A DNA stretch of 64,000 nt, taken from assembly GCF_934754925.1 (NCBI RefSeq), contig NZ_CAKVJA010000003.1, positions 54,216 through 118,215 of the forward strand, read 5' to 3'. Each line of letters begins with the position of its first letter. The first letter of the stretch is position 1. Shown here piece by piece: positions 18,109 through 26,378 of the stretch. Origin of the DNA: an uncultured Clostridium sp. Its GTDB lineage: Bacteria > Bacillota > Clostridia > Clostridiales > Clostridiaceae. Below the pieces are notes generated by a model, which saw nothing but the letters and a program-made list of their open reading frames with translations, was not told the DNA's origin and did not search any database. The position numbers and the translations under genes were made by a program.

Positions 18109-19989
18109 TTATGCTAATTTACTCTTACTATCGCTTCTATTAAAGTCATTATATTTTTCTAATTCTTCTATAGATTTTCCTTCAATATATATTTCATACC
18201 ATAAACAAAACATAAATACTGTCCAAACCTTTCGTGAGTTGTCTTTTTTCCCTTGGATATGCTCATCTAATAAATTAATTACATATTTCTTATTTATTAA
18301 TTTATCAACCTCTGCATTATTAATAACTTTCCTAACGTATTTTCCTAAATCACTTTTTAACCATACTCTTATAGGTGTTGGAAATCCAAGTTTTTTCTTA
18401 TCTTTAATATAAGGAGGCACTATATTCTTAAATGCTTCTCTTAATAAAATCTTTGTATTATTTCTACTTACCTTTTGTGATAATGTTAAACCTTCTGCAC
18501 ATCTTAAAACTTCTTTATCTAAAAATGGTACTCTTAGTTCTAAAGAGTGTGCCATAGACATTTTGTCAGCTTTTAATAAAATATCTCCTTCTAACCAAGT
18601 ATTTATATCTATATATTGCATAGTGGTAACATTATCATAATTATTATTATCGCACTCCTCATATAAACTAGATAAAACATTACTATACGTATTATTTTCA
18701 TCATATTTATATATTAAGTTTTTTACCTCTTCATTAGTAAATATTTTAGCATTTCCTATATATCTGTCTTTTAGCTTAGTAGTACCCCTTAACAAATAAT
18801 TTTTTCCCTTTATATCTGGAAGTGATTTAGCTATCTTATTAACCTCACATTTTATTACTTCTGGTAAATATGAAAATGGCTTAATACTATAATATTCCTT
18901 ATAAATATTGTATCCTCCAAACAACTCATCTGATCCCTCACCAGATAAAACTACTTTTACATACTTTCTAGCTTTCTCTGATAATAAATAAATGCCAACG
19001 CAAGATGGATCTGCTAATGGATCATCCATATAATATGCTACCTTTGGTAATGCCTTTATATAATCCTGTTCAGATACATTTATTGATATGTTTTCTATAC
19101 CTAAGTATTCTGCTGTTCTCTTTGCAACATTTAATTCATTATAGCCTTCAACATCAAACCCAATAGAAAAAGATTTAATTTTAGGGTTAATCTTTGCTGC
19201 TAATGCTGTAATAATAGTAGAGTCTATTCCTCCAGAAAGAAAAGTCCCAACTTCAACATTTGCTATCATATGATGCTTTACAGAATCATTTATAATATCA
19301 TAAATATTTTCTGATGTTATATCTTTATTATTAAATTTAACACTATTATATTTTCTAAATTCTATTTCGCCATTTTTTATTGTAAAATATGTTCCATTTG
19401 GAACCTCTTTAATTCCATTGATGATAGTATTATAATTAGGTGTATATTGAAATGATAAATAATTTTGCAATACAGCCTCATCTACATTTACCTTATCAAT
19501 TAATTTTATTAAAGCCTTATATTCAGATGAAAATGCTATAAACTCTTCATTATTTATATAATATAAAGGCTTTATTCCAAAATGATCTCTAGCACCAAAT
19601 ATTATATTTCTTACTTCATCATATATAATAAATGTAAACATTCCTCGTAACTTATCTAAACATTTTTCACCATAATTAATATATGATGTTAAAAGAACTT
19701 CAGTATCTGAATTAGTAATAAATTTATTACTTTTTCTTAGCTCTGTTCTTAATTCTTTATGATTATATATTTCGCCATTAAATACAATTGTTCTATTTTC
19801 CTTTTTAAATGGCTGATTACCACCTTCTAAATCTATTATACTTAATCTATCGAATCCAAATGCAATATTATTTTTTATGAAATATCCTGTATCATCTGGC
19901 CCTCTATGAATTATCTTTTCTGTTAATTGTCTTATAAGTAATTGATCAGCTTTTTTATTTTTATAATATATGGATATATAACCGCACAT
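18109..19989 (-). CDS. asnB: Asparagine synthetase, glutamine-hydrolysing
   Basis: Makes asparagine from aspartate, ATP and glutamine. The 626-residue protein begins MCGY, so Cys2 is the N-terminal nucleophile of the glutaminase domain (FNGEIYNH at 70-77, NSDTEVLL about 93-100). The synthetase domain carries the pyrophosphate loop SGGIDST (252-258) and the LSGEGSDELFGGY region. Length is typical of AsnB. GGGG lies before the ATG. It is a single-gene unit with its own terminator and an unusual 19-bp inverted repeat upstream (20104-20146). No T-box leader was seen, since only about 200 bp separate it from the next gene. Confidence 0.95.
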   Translation of the reverse strand: MCGYISIYYKNKKADQLLIRQLTEKIIHRGPDDTGYFIKNNIAFGFDRLSIIDLEGGNQPFKKENRTIVFNGEIYNHKELRTELRKSNKFITNSDTEVLLTSYINYGEKCLDKLRGMFTFIIYDEVRNIIFGARDHFGIKPLYYINNEEFIAFSSEYKALIKLIDKVNVDEAVLQNYLSFQYTPNYNTIINGIKEVPNGTYFTIKNGEIEFRKYNSVKFNNKDITSENIYDIINDSVKHHMIANVEVGTFLSGGIDSTIITALAAKINPKIKSFSIGFDVEGYNELNVAKRTAEYLGIENISINVSEQDYIKALPKVAYYMDDPLADPSCVGIYLLSEKARKYVKVVLSGEGSDELFGGYNIYKEYYSIKPFSYLPEVIKCEVNKIAKSLPDIKGKNYLLRGTTKLKDRYIGNAKIFTNEEVKNLIYKYDENNTYSNVLSSLYEECDNNNYDNVTTMQYIDINTWLEGDILLKADKMSMAHSLELRVPFLDKEVLRCAEGLTLSQKVSRNNTKILLREAFKNIVPPYIKDKKKLGFPTPIRVWLKSDLGKYVRKVINNAEVDKLINKKYVINLLDEHIQGKKDNSRKVWTVFMFCLWYEIYIEGKSIEELEKYNDFNRSDSKSKLA

Positions 19990-20103
19990 TTTATCATCCC
20001 CTAGTTTTATTAAAATTTTAAAATAATATAATTATTTTCTCTAATTATTATTGCCATATTTTTCATTTTCATTTCATGTTTTCCATTATTAATTTTAATT
20101 TTT

Positions 20104-20146
20104 TTATTAATCTTTTCTTAATCTCATATTAAGAAAAGATTAATAA
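20104..20146. repeat. Perfect 19-bp inverted repeat upstream of asnB
   Basis: Arms 20104-20122 and 20128-20146 are perfectly complementary around CTCAT. The T-run lies on its 5' side on the plus strand, so it does not look like a terminator for either strand. It lies 115 bp upstream of asnB and just beyond the DUF1648 gene's terminator. Confidence 0.7.
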
Positions 20147-20162
20147 AACCTTTAATTTTCAA

Positions 20163-20199
20163 AAAAGGATGAAGTAATTTTAAATCACTTCATCCTTTT
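20163..20199 (-). terminator. Terminator of the DUF1648 gene
   Basis: A 13-bp stem (AAAAGGATGAAGT and complement, 11-base loop) lies directly after the stop and is followed by a short T-run on the minus strand. Confidence 0.8.
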
Positions 20200-20200
20200 A

Positions 20201-20692
20201 TTATTTAAATTTTACTGATTTATAAATATAAACTCCAATACTTCCAAATAATATAAGCAAAGATATAGGTAGAAACACTATTGATAAACTCTTACTATTA
20301 TTCATTGCTATGATTGTACTAATTTGAATATAAAGAAATATAGCTAATATCTCAACATTAATAATCTTTATAAACGTTGATGCCATTGAATATTGTTTAT
20401 CCTTATTTATAGGGGTTATTTCAATACAATAATTACAGACTTGAGGATACTTAGATAATATAGCTAGCACTATATAAGATATTATTACTATAGGTAGTAA
20501 TATAAATAATGTATTTTTAGAACCATATGCATCAATCTCCCCATTAAAATTAAAATGAGTTGGCACTATATCAGGTGCTTTGCTCCAATAAATAAAGGTT
20601 ATAATTATTAAAGCCATAACTAAAATTAATCCTACTATATCAAGGCACTTATTTATATTTTTATATGGATATTCACTTTTCCATTTATCCAT
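20201..20692 (-). CDS. DUF1648 membrane protein
   Basis: A 163-residue membrane protein. Segments lie at about 18-36, 61-80, 107-129 and 137-157. After the first comes the DUF1648 signature PDIVPTHFNFNGEIDAYGSK (40-59), seen also in the SdpI immunity-protein family. The C-terminal SdpI domain is not obvious, so an immunity role is only a possibility. GGAGGGG precedes the ATG. It is a single-gene unit with its own terminator. Confidence 0.75.
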   Translation of the reverse strand: MDKWKSEYPYKNINKCLDIVGLILVMALIIITFIYWSKAPDIVPTHFNFNGEIDAYGSKNTLFILLPIVIISYIVLAILSKYPQVCNYCIEITPINKDKQYSMASTFIKIINVEILAIFLYIQISTIIAMNNSKSLSIVFLPISLLILFGSIGVYIYKSVKFK

Positions 20693-20809
20693 TATTACCC
20701 CTCCATAAATACTATAATTACTCTATATTATATTAATTAGCAATAGAAAAATAACGTAAACCAAATTCATATTTCTAAGTTATTTATTTTAATTACACTC
20801 TAATAAGAA

Positions 20810-21460
20810 TTATAAATCAATTCCTTCTTGTAACATACTTTTAAATTCTCCCCAACTTACAAACTTTCCTCCCATACTCTCTAAGTGATTAGTATGCATT
20901 TGACAATCTAAAAATAAATAATTTTCCCTTTCAAGCTTTTTACAAATACTTATTAAAGCTACTTTAGATGCATTTGTTTCTATTGAAAACATACTTTCAC
21001 CAAAAAAACATCTTCCTATTTTAACTCCATAAAGCCCCCCTACAAGTTTACTTTCCTTATATACTTCAACACTTAAAGCAAATCCCTTATTAAATAAGTT
21101 TATATAAGCTTCTTTCATATCATCAGTAATCCATGTTCCTTCACCTTTTTCTCTAAGTGCTTTACAATTACTTATTACACCTTCAAAATCATTATTAAAA
21201 GTAACTTTAAATTCACCTCTATTAAAAACTCTTTTCATTGACTTTGATATTCTTACTTCATTTGGTTTTATAATAAATCTAGGCTTTGTACACCACCATA
21301 ATATCGGATCATCCTCATTGTACCAAGGAAATATTCCATTACAATAAGCTAATACAAGTCTTTCCCATCTTAAATCTCCACCTATGGCTAATAATCCATC
21401 CTCTTCAGCTAATTCTGGATTTGGAAACATTATTTCATCAGTTAATTGATATATTGGCAT
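20810..21460 (-). CDS. aat: Leucyl/phenylalanyl-tRNA--protein transferase
   Basis: Adds Leu or Phe from charged tRNA to proteins that begin with Arg or Lys, creating a Leu/Phe N-degron for Clp proteolysis in the cytoplasm. The 216-residue length matches the family. Motifs are GIFPWYNEDDPILWWCTKPR (42-61), GTWIT (108-112), GGLYGVKIGRCFFGESMFS (141-159) and DCQMHTNHLESMGG (185-198). All of the conserved signature is present. It is divergent from a ClpP paralogue across 187 bp. The enzyme is best known from Gram-negative bacteria; in Firmicutes it is patchy. No clpS or clpA homologue is in this window. Confidence 0.93.
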   Translation of the reverse strand: MPIYQLTDEIMFPNPELAEEDGLLAIGGDLRWERLVLAYCNGIFPWYNEDDPILWWCTKPRFIIKPNEVRISKSMKRVFNRGEFKVTFNNDFEGVISNCKALREKGEGTWITDDMKEAYINLFNKGFALSVEVYKESKLVGGLYGVKIGRCFFGESMFSIETNASKVALISICKKLERENYLFLDCQMHTNHLESMGGKFVSWGEFKSMLQEGIDL

Positions 21461-21647
21461 AATATCTTCCTTTCAATCAAATATTTAATAATCTTAAAGT
21501 ATCATAATATTAAAATGTATAAAAGATAAAAATTTCAATTTATAGTTTATCTAATTTATACACACTTTTAACTACCATCAATTAAAATTTAATGATATTA
21601 TATTAATTAGGAAAATTTATCCATTTAATATTTAGGAGGGAAATAAC

Positions 21648-22241
21648 ATGTTTCTTTATAACAATGAAACTGAAAAAAAAGAAAATACAAAGGATTTACC
21701 TGATATAGCTATGGAAAAACTACTAAAATCAAGAACAATAATCATTTCTGGTGAAATTAATCAAGCCTTAGCCGAAAAAGTTTGTGCTCAACTTCTAATC
21801 CTTGAAGAAATGAGTAATGATCCAATTAAAATTTTTATAAATAGCCAAGGTGGCCATGTAGAATCTGGTGATACAATTCATGATATGATTAAATTTGTTA
21901 AACCTAGAGTTATAATGATAGGAACTGGTTGGGTTGCAAGTGCTGGAATAACTATATACCTAGCTGCAGATAAAGAAAATAGATATTCATTACCTAATAC
22001 TAGATATATGATTCATCAACCTTTAGGCGGTTTTAACGGTCAAGCTACAGATATAGGAATTGAAGCTAAAGAGATATTAAGAGTTCGTCAAAGAATAAAT
22101 ACAATTATAAGTGAAGCCACAGGGCAACCTATAGAAAAAGTTAATAAAGATACTGATAGAAACTATTGGTTAAATGCAGAAGAAGCTCTAGACTATGGAA
22201 TAATTAATAAAATAATATCAAGTCATTCCCAATTGGAATAA
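21648..22241 (+). CDS. ClpP-family protease subunit, ClpP1-like paralogue
   Basis: A 197-residue ClpP-fold serine protease subunit. The nucleophile is Ser98 in GWVASAG, the histidine is His123 in YMIHQPLGG, and the oligomer handle region is complete. At the third catalytic position, where ClpP normally has Asp in the DTDRD motif, this protein reads DTDRN, giving Asn172. The same Ser98/His123/Asn172 triad is known from Listeria ClpP1, which is poorly active alone and works with a second ClpP; I infer a similar heteromeric role here. It has a good AGGAGGG site before the ATG, its own terminator, and lies divergent from aat. No ATPase partner is adjacent. The housekeeping clpP is expected elsewhere. 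Confidence 0.9.
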   Translation: MFLYNNETEKKENTKDLPDIAMEKLLKSRTIIISGEINQALAEKVCAQLLILEEMSNDPIKIFINSQGGHVESGDTIHDMIKFVKPRVIMIGTGWVASAGITIYLAADKENRYSLPNTRYMIHQPLGGFNGQATDIGIEAKEILRVRQRINTIISEATGQPIEKVNKDTDRNYWLNAEEALDYGIINKIISSHSQLE

Positions 22242-22249
22242 TTATAATA

Positions 22250-22299
22250 AAAAGAAGCTTATTATAAAGTAATTATATTATTTATAATAAACTTCTTTT
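22250..22299 (+). terminator. Terminator of the clpP paralogue
   Basis: A 19-bp stem (22250-22268 with 22281-22299, one mismatch) ends in TTTT on the plus strand directly after the gene. Confidence 0.8.
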
Positions 22300-22321
22300 A
22301 TTTATATTTTTATTTAAATAT

Positions 22322-22629
22322 CTATTTACTCATAAGTAAATGCAATTCCCCGTTTCCCAACATAACTGTAGTATGCTCTGATATTGGCTTTTCTAATGAT
22401 ATTTCAACTTTAGGAGAATCTTTAGTAAACTCTACATAGTACTTTAAAGCTCTACTTTCATTTTCTATAATCATGAAAATCATAGGCTCATTAGGAGTTT
22501 GTAATTTTAAAATCATAGTTTTTCCTGAACTTTGTGAAAAGTGATATATCCCGCCTTGTAAATATTCGCCATAGGGGGTTCATCATTAACACTTGCATTT
22601 ACTACTATTGTTGATGTTATAAAAATCAT
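22322..22629 (-). pseudogene. Frameshifted small secreted-protein gene
   Basis: From the ATG at 22629 the frame reads MIFITSTIVVNASVNDEPP, a truncated-looking signal peptide, through NIYKAG, then hits a stop near 22515. A one-base shift near 22541-22556 restores a frame reading IYHFSQSSGKTMILKLQ that continues for 64 codons to the stop at 22322. Together they make one secreted protein of about 103 residues, broken by a single indel. It starts only 22 bp after the symporter stop. No family was recognised. A sequencing error is the main alternative to true decay. Confidence 0.6.
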
Positions 22630-22650
22630 AGCAACTATGATTAATTTATT

Positions 22651-23850
22651 TTATACTGCTTTTAATTTACTCTTCTCTTGCTGTTTATTATTTCTCTTAT
22701 TTATAAGATAATCCACAATAATAGCTATTGCACCATCTCCAGTAACATTAGTTGCAGTTCCAAAACTATCTTGAGCTGCATGTAATGCAATCATAATTGG
22801 TTTTTCTACAGCTCCAAACCCAAGCATTGATTCAAGTAATCCTAAGGCAGCCATAACGCCCCCTCCTGGTACCCCTGGTGCTGCAATCATCGTAACTCCT
22901 AACATAAATATAAATGGCATTATCATTCCAAAAGTAGGAGTTTGTCCATTCATATACATAACTGCCATAGAAGTAAGAACTAAAGTAATAGTATCACCTG
23001 CTAAATGTATTGTTGCTCCTAAGGGGACAACGAAATCTAAAACTTCCTCACTAACTTCATTATTTTTAACACATTGAATTGTTACTGGAATTGTTGCTGC
23101 TGAAGATTGAGTTCCTACGGCAGTCATGTATGCTGGAATCATATTTTTTATTAATTTAAAAGGATTTTCTCTTTTAATAGCTCCTGCAATGCAATATTGA
23201 ATAAATATATATGTTAATTGTAATGAAAATAATATTACATATACTACTCCAAAAGATTTTAATGTATTAAATATTTCACCACTATAACTTAGCTTTGCAA
23301 AAACACATCCAATATAAAGTGGAACTAACGGTATTAATACATTAGTAACGATCATTAAAACAATTGAATTAAATTCATCTACTACTTTCAACATTGTACT
23401 ATTTTTAATTTTAGATAAACCTATACCAAGTACAAATGCTAATACTAATGCAGACATTACTCCCATTATTGCTGGTATTTCTATATTGAAATATGGTTCT
23501 ATAGATTTTCCAGCTTCACTTAATGCAACTTCACTTTTTATTAGATTAGGTAATATTCCTGCTCCAACTAAATACGCTGCAAATCCAGCTGCTAATGTAG
23601 AAATATATGCTACTATCGTAGTTATTATAAGCCCTTTCCCTGATTTACTTCCTAATGATGCTATTCCTGGAACTATAAATCCAATAATAATTAAAGGAAT
23701 TACAAATGATAAGAAGTTTCCAAATAAGTTACTAAAAGTAGCTAACATCTTCACTGGAACTTGAAAATTATTTGCCCCACATAATAATCCAATTCCAATT
23801 CCTAATACTAAACATAATACTATTCTTGTAATTAAAGATAGTTTTTTCAT
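22651..23850 (-). CDS. Dicarboxylate/amino acid:cation symporter
   Basis: A 399-residue secondary transporter of the SDF (GltP/DctA/SstT) family, importing glutamate, aspartate, serine or C4-dicarboxylates with Na+ or H+. Family signs are the serine-rich hairpin TQSSAATIPVT, the GATIHLAGDT stretch, and the substrate helix with ATNVTGDGAIAII. About eight membrane segments plus two re-entrant loops are expected. The frame could extend upstream to 23934, but AGGGGG stands directly before the ATG at 23850 and the protein there begins with a normal basic MKKLSLITR. Exact substrate cannot be told. Confidence 0.88.
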   Translation of the reverse strand: MKKLSLITRIVLCLVLGIGIGLLCGANNFQVPVKMLATFSNLFGNFLSFVIPLIIIGFIVPGIASLGSKSGKGLIITTIVAYISTLAAGFAAYLVGAGILPNLIKSEVALSEAGKSIEPYFNIEIPAIMGVMSALVLAFVLGIGLSKIKNSTMLKVVDEFNSIVLMIVTNVLIPLVPLYIGCVFAKLSYSGEIFNTLKSFGVVYVILFSLQLTYIFIQYCIAGAIKRENPFKLIKNMIPAYMTAVGTQSSAATIPVTIQCVKNNEVSEEVLDFVVPLGATIHLAGDTITLVLTSMAVMYMNGQTPTFGMIMPFIFMLGVTMIAAPGVPGGGVMAALGLLESMLGFGAVEKPIMIALHAAQDSFGTATNVTGDGAIAIIVDYLINKRNNKQQEKSKLKAV

Positions 23851-23949
23851 TAAATATCCCCCTTGCTGTCCTTCATAAAAAAACATATGTCCTTTTATTA
23901 AATTCACTATAACCCATTTTTTAACTATTGTCAAATTAATTTACAAAAA

Positions 23950-23987
23950 AATCTATAATAACGATAAATTTATCATTATTATAGATT
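23950..23987 (-). terminator. Terminator of mntP
   Basis: A long imperfect hairpin is followed on the minus strand by six T residues, about 40 bp after the mntP stop. Confidence 0.7.
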
Positions 23988-24025
23988 AATTAATTTCTGT
24001 TATATTAATATTAATTAACTATTTT

Positions 24026-24583
24026 TTAAAAGAAAATCATTTTTAGTGCAAAAATAATTAAAGTTATTCCTCCAAAAAAATTAGCATACTTTTCTATAAA
24101 TTCTATCTTTCTTATATATCTACATAAATAAAATGCAAAAGAACATAATATTAATGTTATAAATCCAACAATAGAACAGTCACTTATCATCATTAGAGCA
24201 TTACTTATGTAATTAAACCCCGTAAAACCTATAACAAAAGCATCAATACTAACAGATATTCCAAGTATTAATACCATTCCCTTCTTTAATAATAATGTTT
24301 CATCTTCTCCAGCATTTTCAAATCCTTCTTTTATCATTAATATACCTACTACAGCTATTGCAACACCACCAACTATATTAGGGATTGTTGCTATATACTT
24401 TTCAAATAAATGACCTCCTATACCACCTAAAAGAAAGAATAAAAATTGAAATATTGCAAAAGACATAATGAAAGCTATTTTACTTTTACGCATAACCTTA
24501 GGATTCACCCCAATGCTAACAGTTACTCCAACAGCATCCATAGCTAAAGCAATTCCCACTATAATTACATCCTTTAAATTCAT
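24026..24583 (-). CDS. mntP: Manganese efflux pump MntP
   Basis: A 185-residue, six-segment membrane protein of the MntP (YebN, DUF204) family that exports Mn2+. The two related halves each carry a conserved aspartate motif: ALAMDAVGVTVSIG (Asp16) and SVSIDAFVIG (Asp114). Length is typical. It is a single-gene unit. In other bacteria a yybP-ykoY riboswitch or MntR controls it; I saw no riboswitch in the upstream 220 bp, which instead holds the inverted repeats noted at 24680-24732. Confidence 0.9.
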   Translation of the reverse strand: MNLKDVIIVGIALAMDAVGVTVSIGVNPKVMRKSKIAFIMSFAIFQFLFFLLGGIGGHLFEKYIATIPNIVGGVAIAVVGILMIKEGFENAGEDETLLLKKGMVLILGISVSIDAFVIGFTGFNYISNALMMISDCSIVGFITLILCSFAFYLCRYIRKIEFIEKYANFFGGITLIIFALKMIFF

Positions 24584-24679
24584 ACTCCCCCACCTTTACA
24601 TTATTTGTATAATTTTATTATTAATTTTATCAACCTATGATTCATAGTGTAAATTTTATTTTTTTACATCTTTTATTTA

Positions 24680-24732
24680 ATACTATTTTGTTGTATAGTA
24701 TATATTGTATTAAAAATAGAGCAAAATAGTAT
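24680..24732. promoter_or_regulatory. 11-bp inverted repeat in the mntP-pfp divergent region
   Basis: ATACTATTTTG (24680-24690) is repeated perfectly inverted as CAAAATAGTAT (24722-24732), 31 bp apart. It flanks an AT-rich stretch, TTGTATAGTATATATTG, that could hold promoter elements. It may be a paired operator site for the divergent genes; no regulator is identified. Confidence 0.5.
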
Positions 24733-24806
24733 ATCACATTAATGTCTATTTTCTAGTATTTAATGTATGTTTTTAATTAATTTGAACTTTAAAGGAGAGT
24801 ATTTTA

Positions 24807-26024
24807 ATGGCAAATTGTATCATAGCACAATCTGGAGGTCCTACAGCAGTTATAAATTCAAGTGTTGTTGGATTAGTTGAAGCAAATAATACTTTAGGGA
24901 TTTTTGATAAAGTTTATGCAGGTTTAAATGGAATTGAAGGAATTTTAAATGGTAATATAATAGAACTTTCATCATTTTCTCAAGATGATATAAATAGATT
25001 TAGATATACACCTTCATCTGGTTTAGGTTCTTGTAGATATAAAATGAAAAAACTTGAAGAATCAACTGAAGAATATGATAGACTACTTGAAATATTAAAA
25101 GCTAATGATATTAAAGCTTTCTTTTATGTTGGTGGTAATGATTCTATGGATACTACTGCTAAACTAAGTGCTTATGCAAAAGAAACTGGAATAGATGTTA
25201 AATTTATAGGTATACCTAAAACTATAGATAATGATTTAATGTACACTGATCACACTCCTGGTTTTGGTAGTGCTGCTAAGTTTATTGCAACAAGTGTACT
25301 TGAAACTTACCTAGATTCATCTGTGTACATAAATAATGGAATATTTATTTTAGAAACTATGGGACGTGATACGGGGTGGCTAGCTGCATCTGCTGCATTA
25401 GCTAAATTAAACGGAAAACAAGTGGCAGATTTCATTTATTTACCTGAAACTGCTTTTGATGTAGATAAATTCTTATCTGATGTTAAAAATAAATTTGAAG
25501 AACAAAATCAAGTTTATATAGTTGTCTCTGAAGGAATAAGAACTGCTGAAGGAAAATTTGTTGCTGAAGCTCACGCTCAAGCTCATGATAAATTTGGCCA
25601 TGCCCAATTAGGTGGTGTTGGTACTTACTTAAAAAACTTAATAATATCTTCTGGTATAACTAGTAGAGTTAAATCTTTAGAACTTGGAGTACTCCAAAGA
25701 TGTGCTATGCACTGTGCTTCTAACATAGATTTACAAGAAGCTTATGAAGTTGGATATGAAGCATTAAGACAATCTAGTCTTGGCAAATGTGGATATATGA
25801 TAGGAATAAAAAGAGAAAATAACGAACCTTATAAATCTTCTTACTTCCTAATCGAAGCTGATAAGGTTGCTAATAATGTTAAGTACTTCCCAACTGAATG
25901 GATAAATGAGGCTGGAAATAACTTAAAAGAAGAAGCCTTAGATTATTTAACTCCTTTAGTTTCTGAAATTCCAGATATAATTTCAGCTTCACCAATGCCA
26001 TCATTTAAAGTCTTTAACAAATAA
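24807..26024 (+). CDS. pfp: Pyrophosphate-dependent 6-phosphofructokinase
   Basis: Phosphorylates fructose 6-phosphate, reversibly if PPi-dependent, in glycolysis. The 405-residue protein has the phosphofructokinase nucleotide loop QSGGPTAVIN (8-17), the GGNDS motif (109-113) and PKTIDND (137-143). Lys in PKTIDND, in place of the Gly of ATP-dependent enzymes, and the larger size point to the PPi type. MGRDTGW follows at about 187. GGAG lies before the ATG. It stands alone, divergent from mntP, with the structured 26.1-26.4 kb region downstream. Confidence 0.9.
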   Translation: MANCIIAQSGGPTAVINSSVVGLVEANNTLGIFDKVYAGLNGIEGILNGNIIELSSFSQDDINRFRYTPSSGLGSCRYKMKKLEESTEEYDRLLEILKANDIKAFFYVGGNDSMDTTAKLSAYAKETGIDVKFIGIPKTIDNDLMYTDHTPGFGSAAKFIATSVLETYLDSSVYINNGIFILETMGRDTGWLAASAALAKLNGKQVADFIYLPETAFDVDKFLSDVKNKFEEQNQVYIVVSEGIRTAEGKFVAEAHAQAHDKFGHAQLGGVGTYLKNLIISSGITSRVKSLELGVLQRCAMHCASNIDLQEAYEVGYEALRQSSLGKCGYMIGIKRENNEPYKSSYFLIEADKVANNVKYFPTEWINEAGNNLKEEALDYLTPLVSEIPDIISASPMPSFKVFNK

Positions 26025-26129
26025 AATATTGTTCCCCACGTGGATACTAAAAATTAATGATTTTTCTTATTAAATATAGCAGAAGTCGTTATCTTTAAAG
26101 GGGATCGCTCAGAAAATTGTATCTTTTAT

Positions 26130-26360
26130 CTTAAAAGCCAGTGATATAGAAAAATTGATTATATTATCGGAGGGAAAATTATATAATGAACTTTAGAATT
26201 TAATTATTATTAGAATAAAATCTGCGTTAAGAAGCTGAGGGAATGAAATGACTTTCGAAGCTTTAGCAGATTTTATGGAAATAATAATATAAATTCTTAG
26301 TGAAATTATATTCCTTCACGGAGATTATATAATCAATTTTTCGGCATCACAGCATTTAAG
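26130..26360 (+). ncRNA. Candidate large structured noncoding RNA
   Basis: The 354-bp gap between pfp and the SufS-like gene has no reading frame but is full of nested pairing. The closing stem pairs 26130-26145 with 26346-26360 (CTTAAA, GC, GTGAT with their complements). A perfect 15-bp stem pairs 26150-26164 with 26327-26341. An inner perfect 11-bp stem pairs ATAAAATCTGC with GCAGATTTTAT, capped by a purine-rich loop (GGGAATGAAATGAC). Purine-rich single-stranded parts favour the plus strand as the RNA. A conserved-looking GC-richer part continues 5' to about 26075. It could be raiA RNA or another large clostridial RNA; family identity is unproven. Confidence 0.5.
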
Positions 26361-26378
26361 CCTTAACGAACAATTTAG

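Noticed and set aside
24584..24806. A manganese (yybP-ykoY) riboswitch before mntP
   Set aside because: The region is too AT-rich and lacks the paired GGGGAGTA-type conserved loops; only a spaced inverted repeat is visible.
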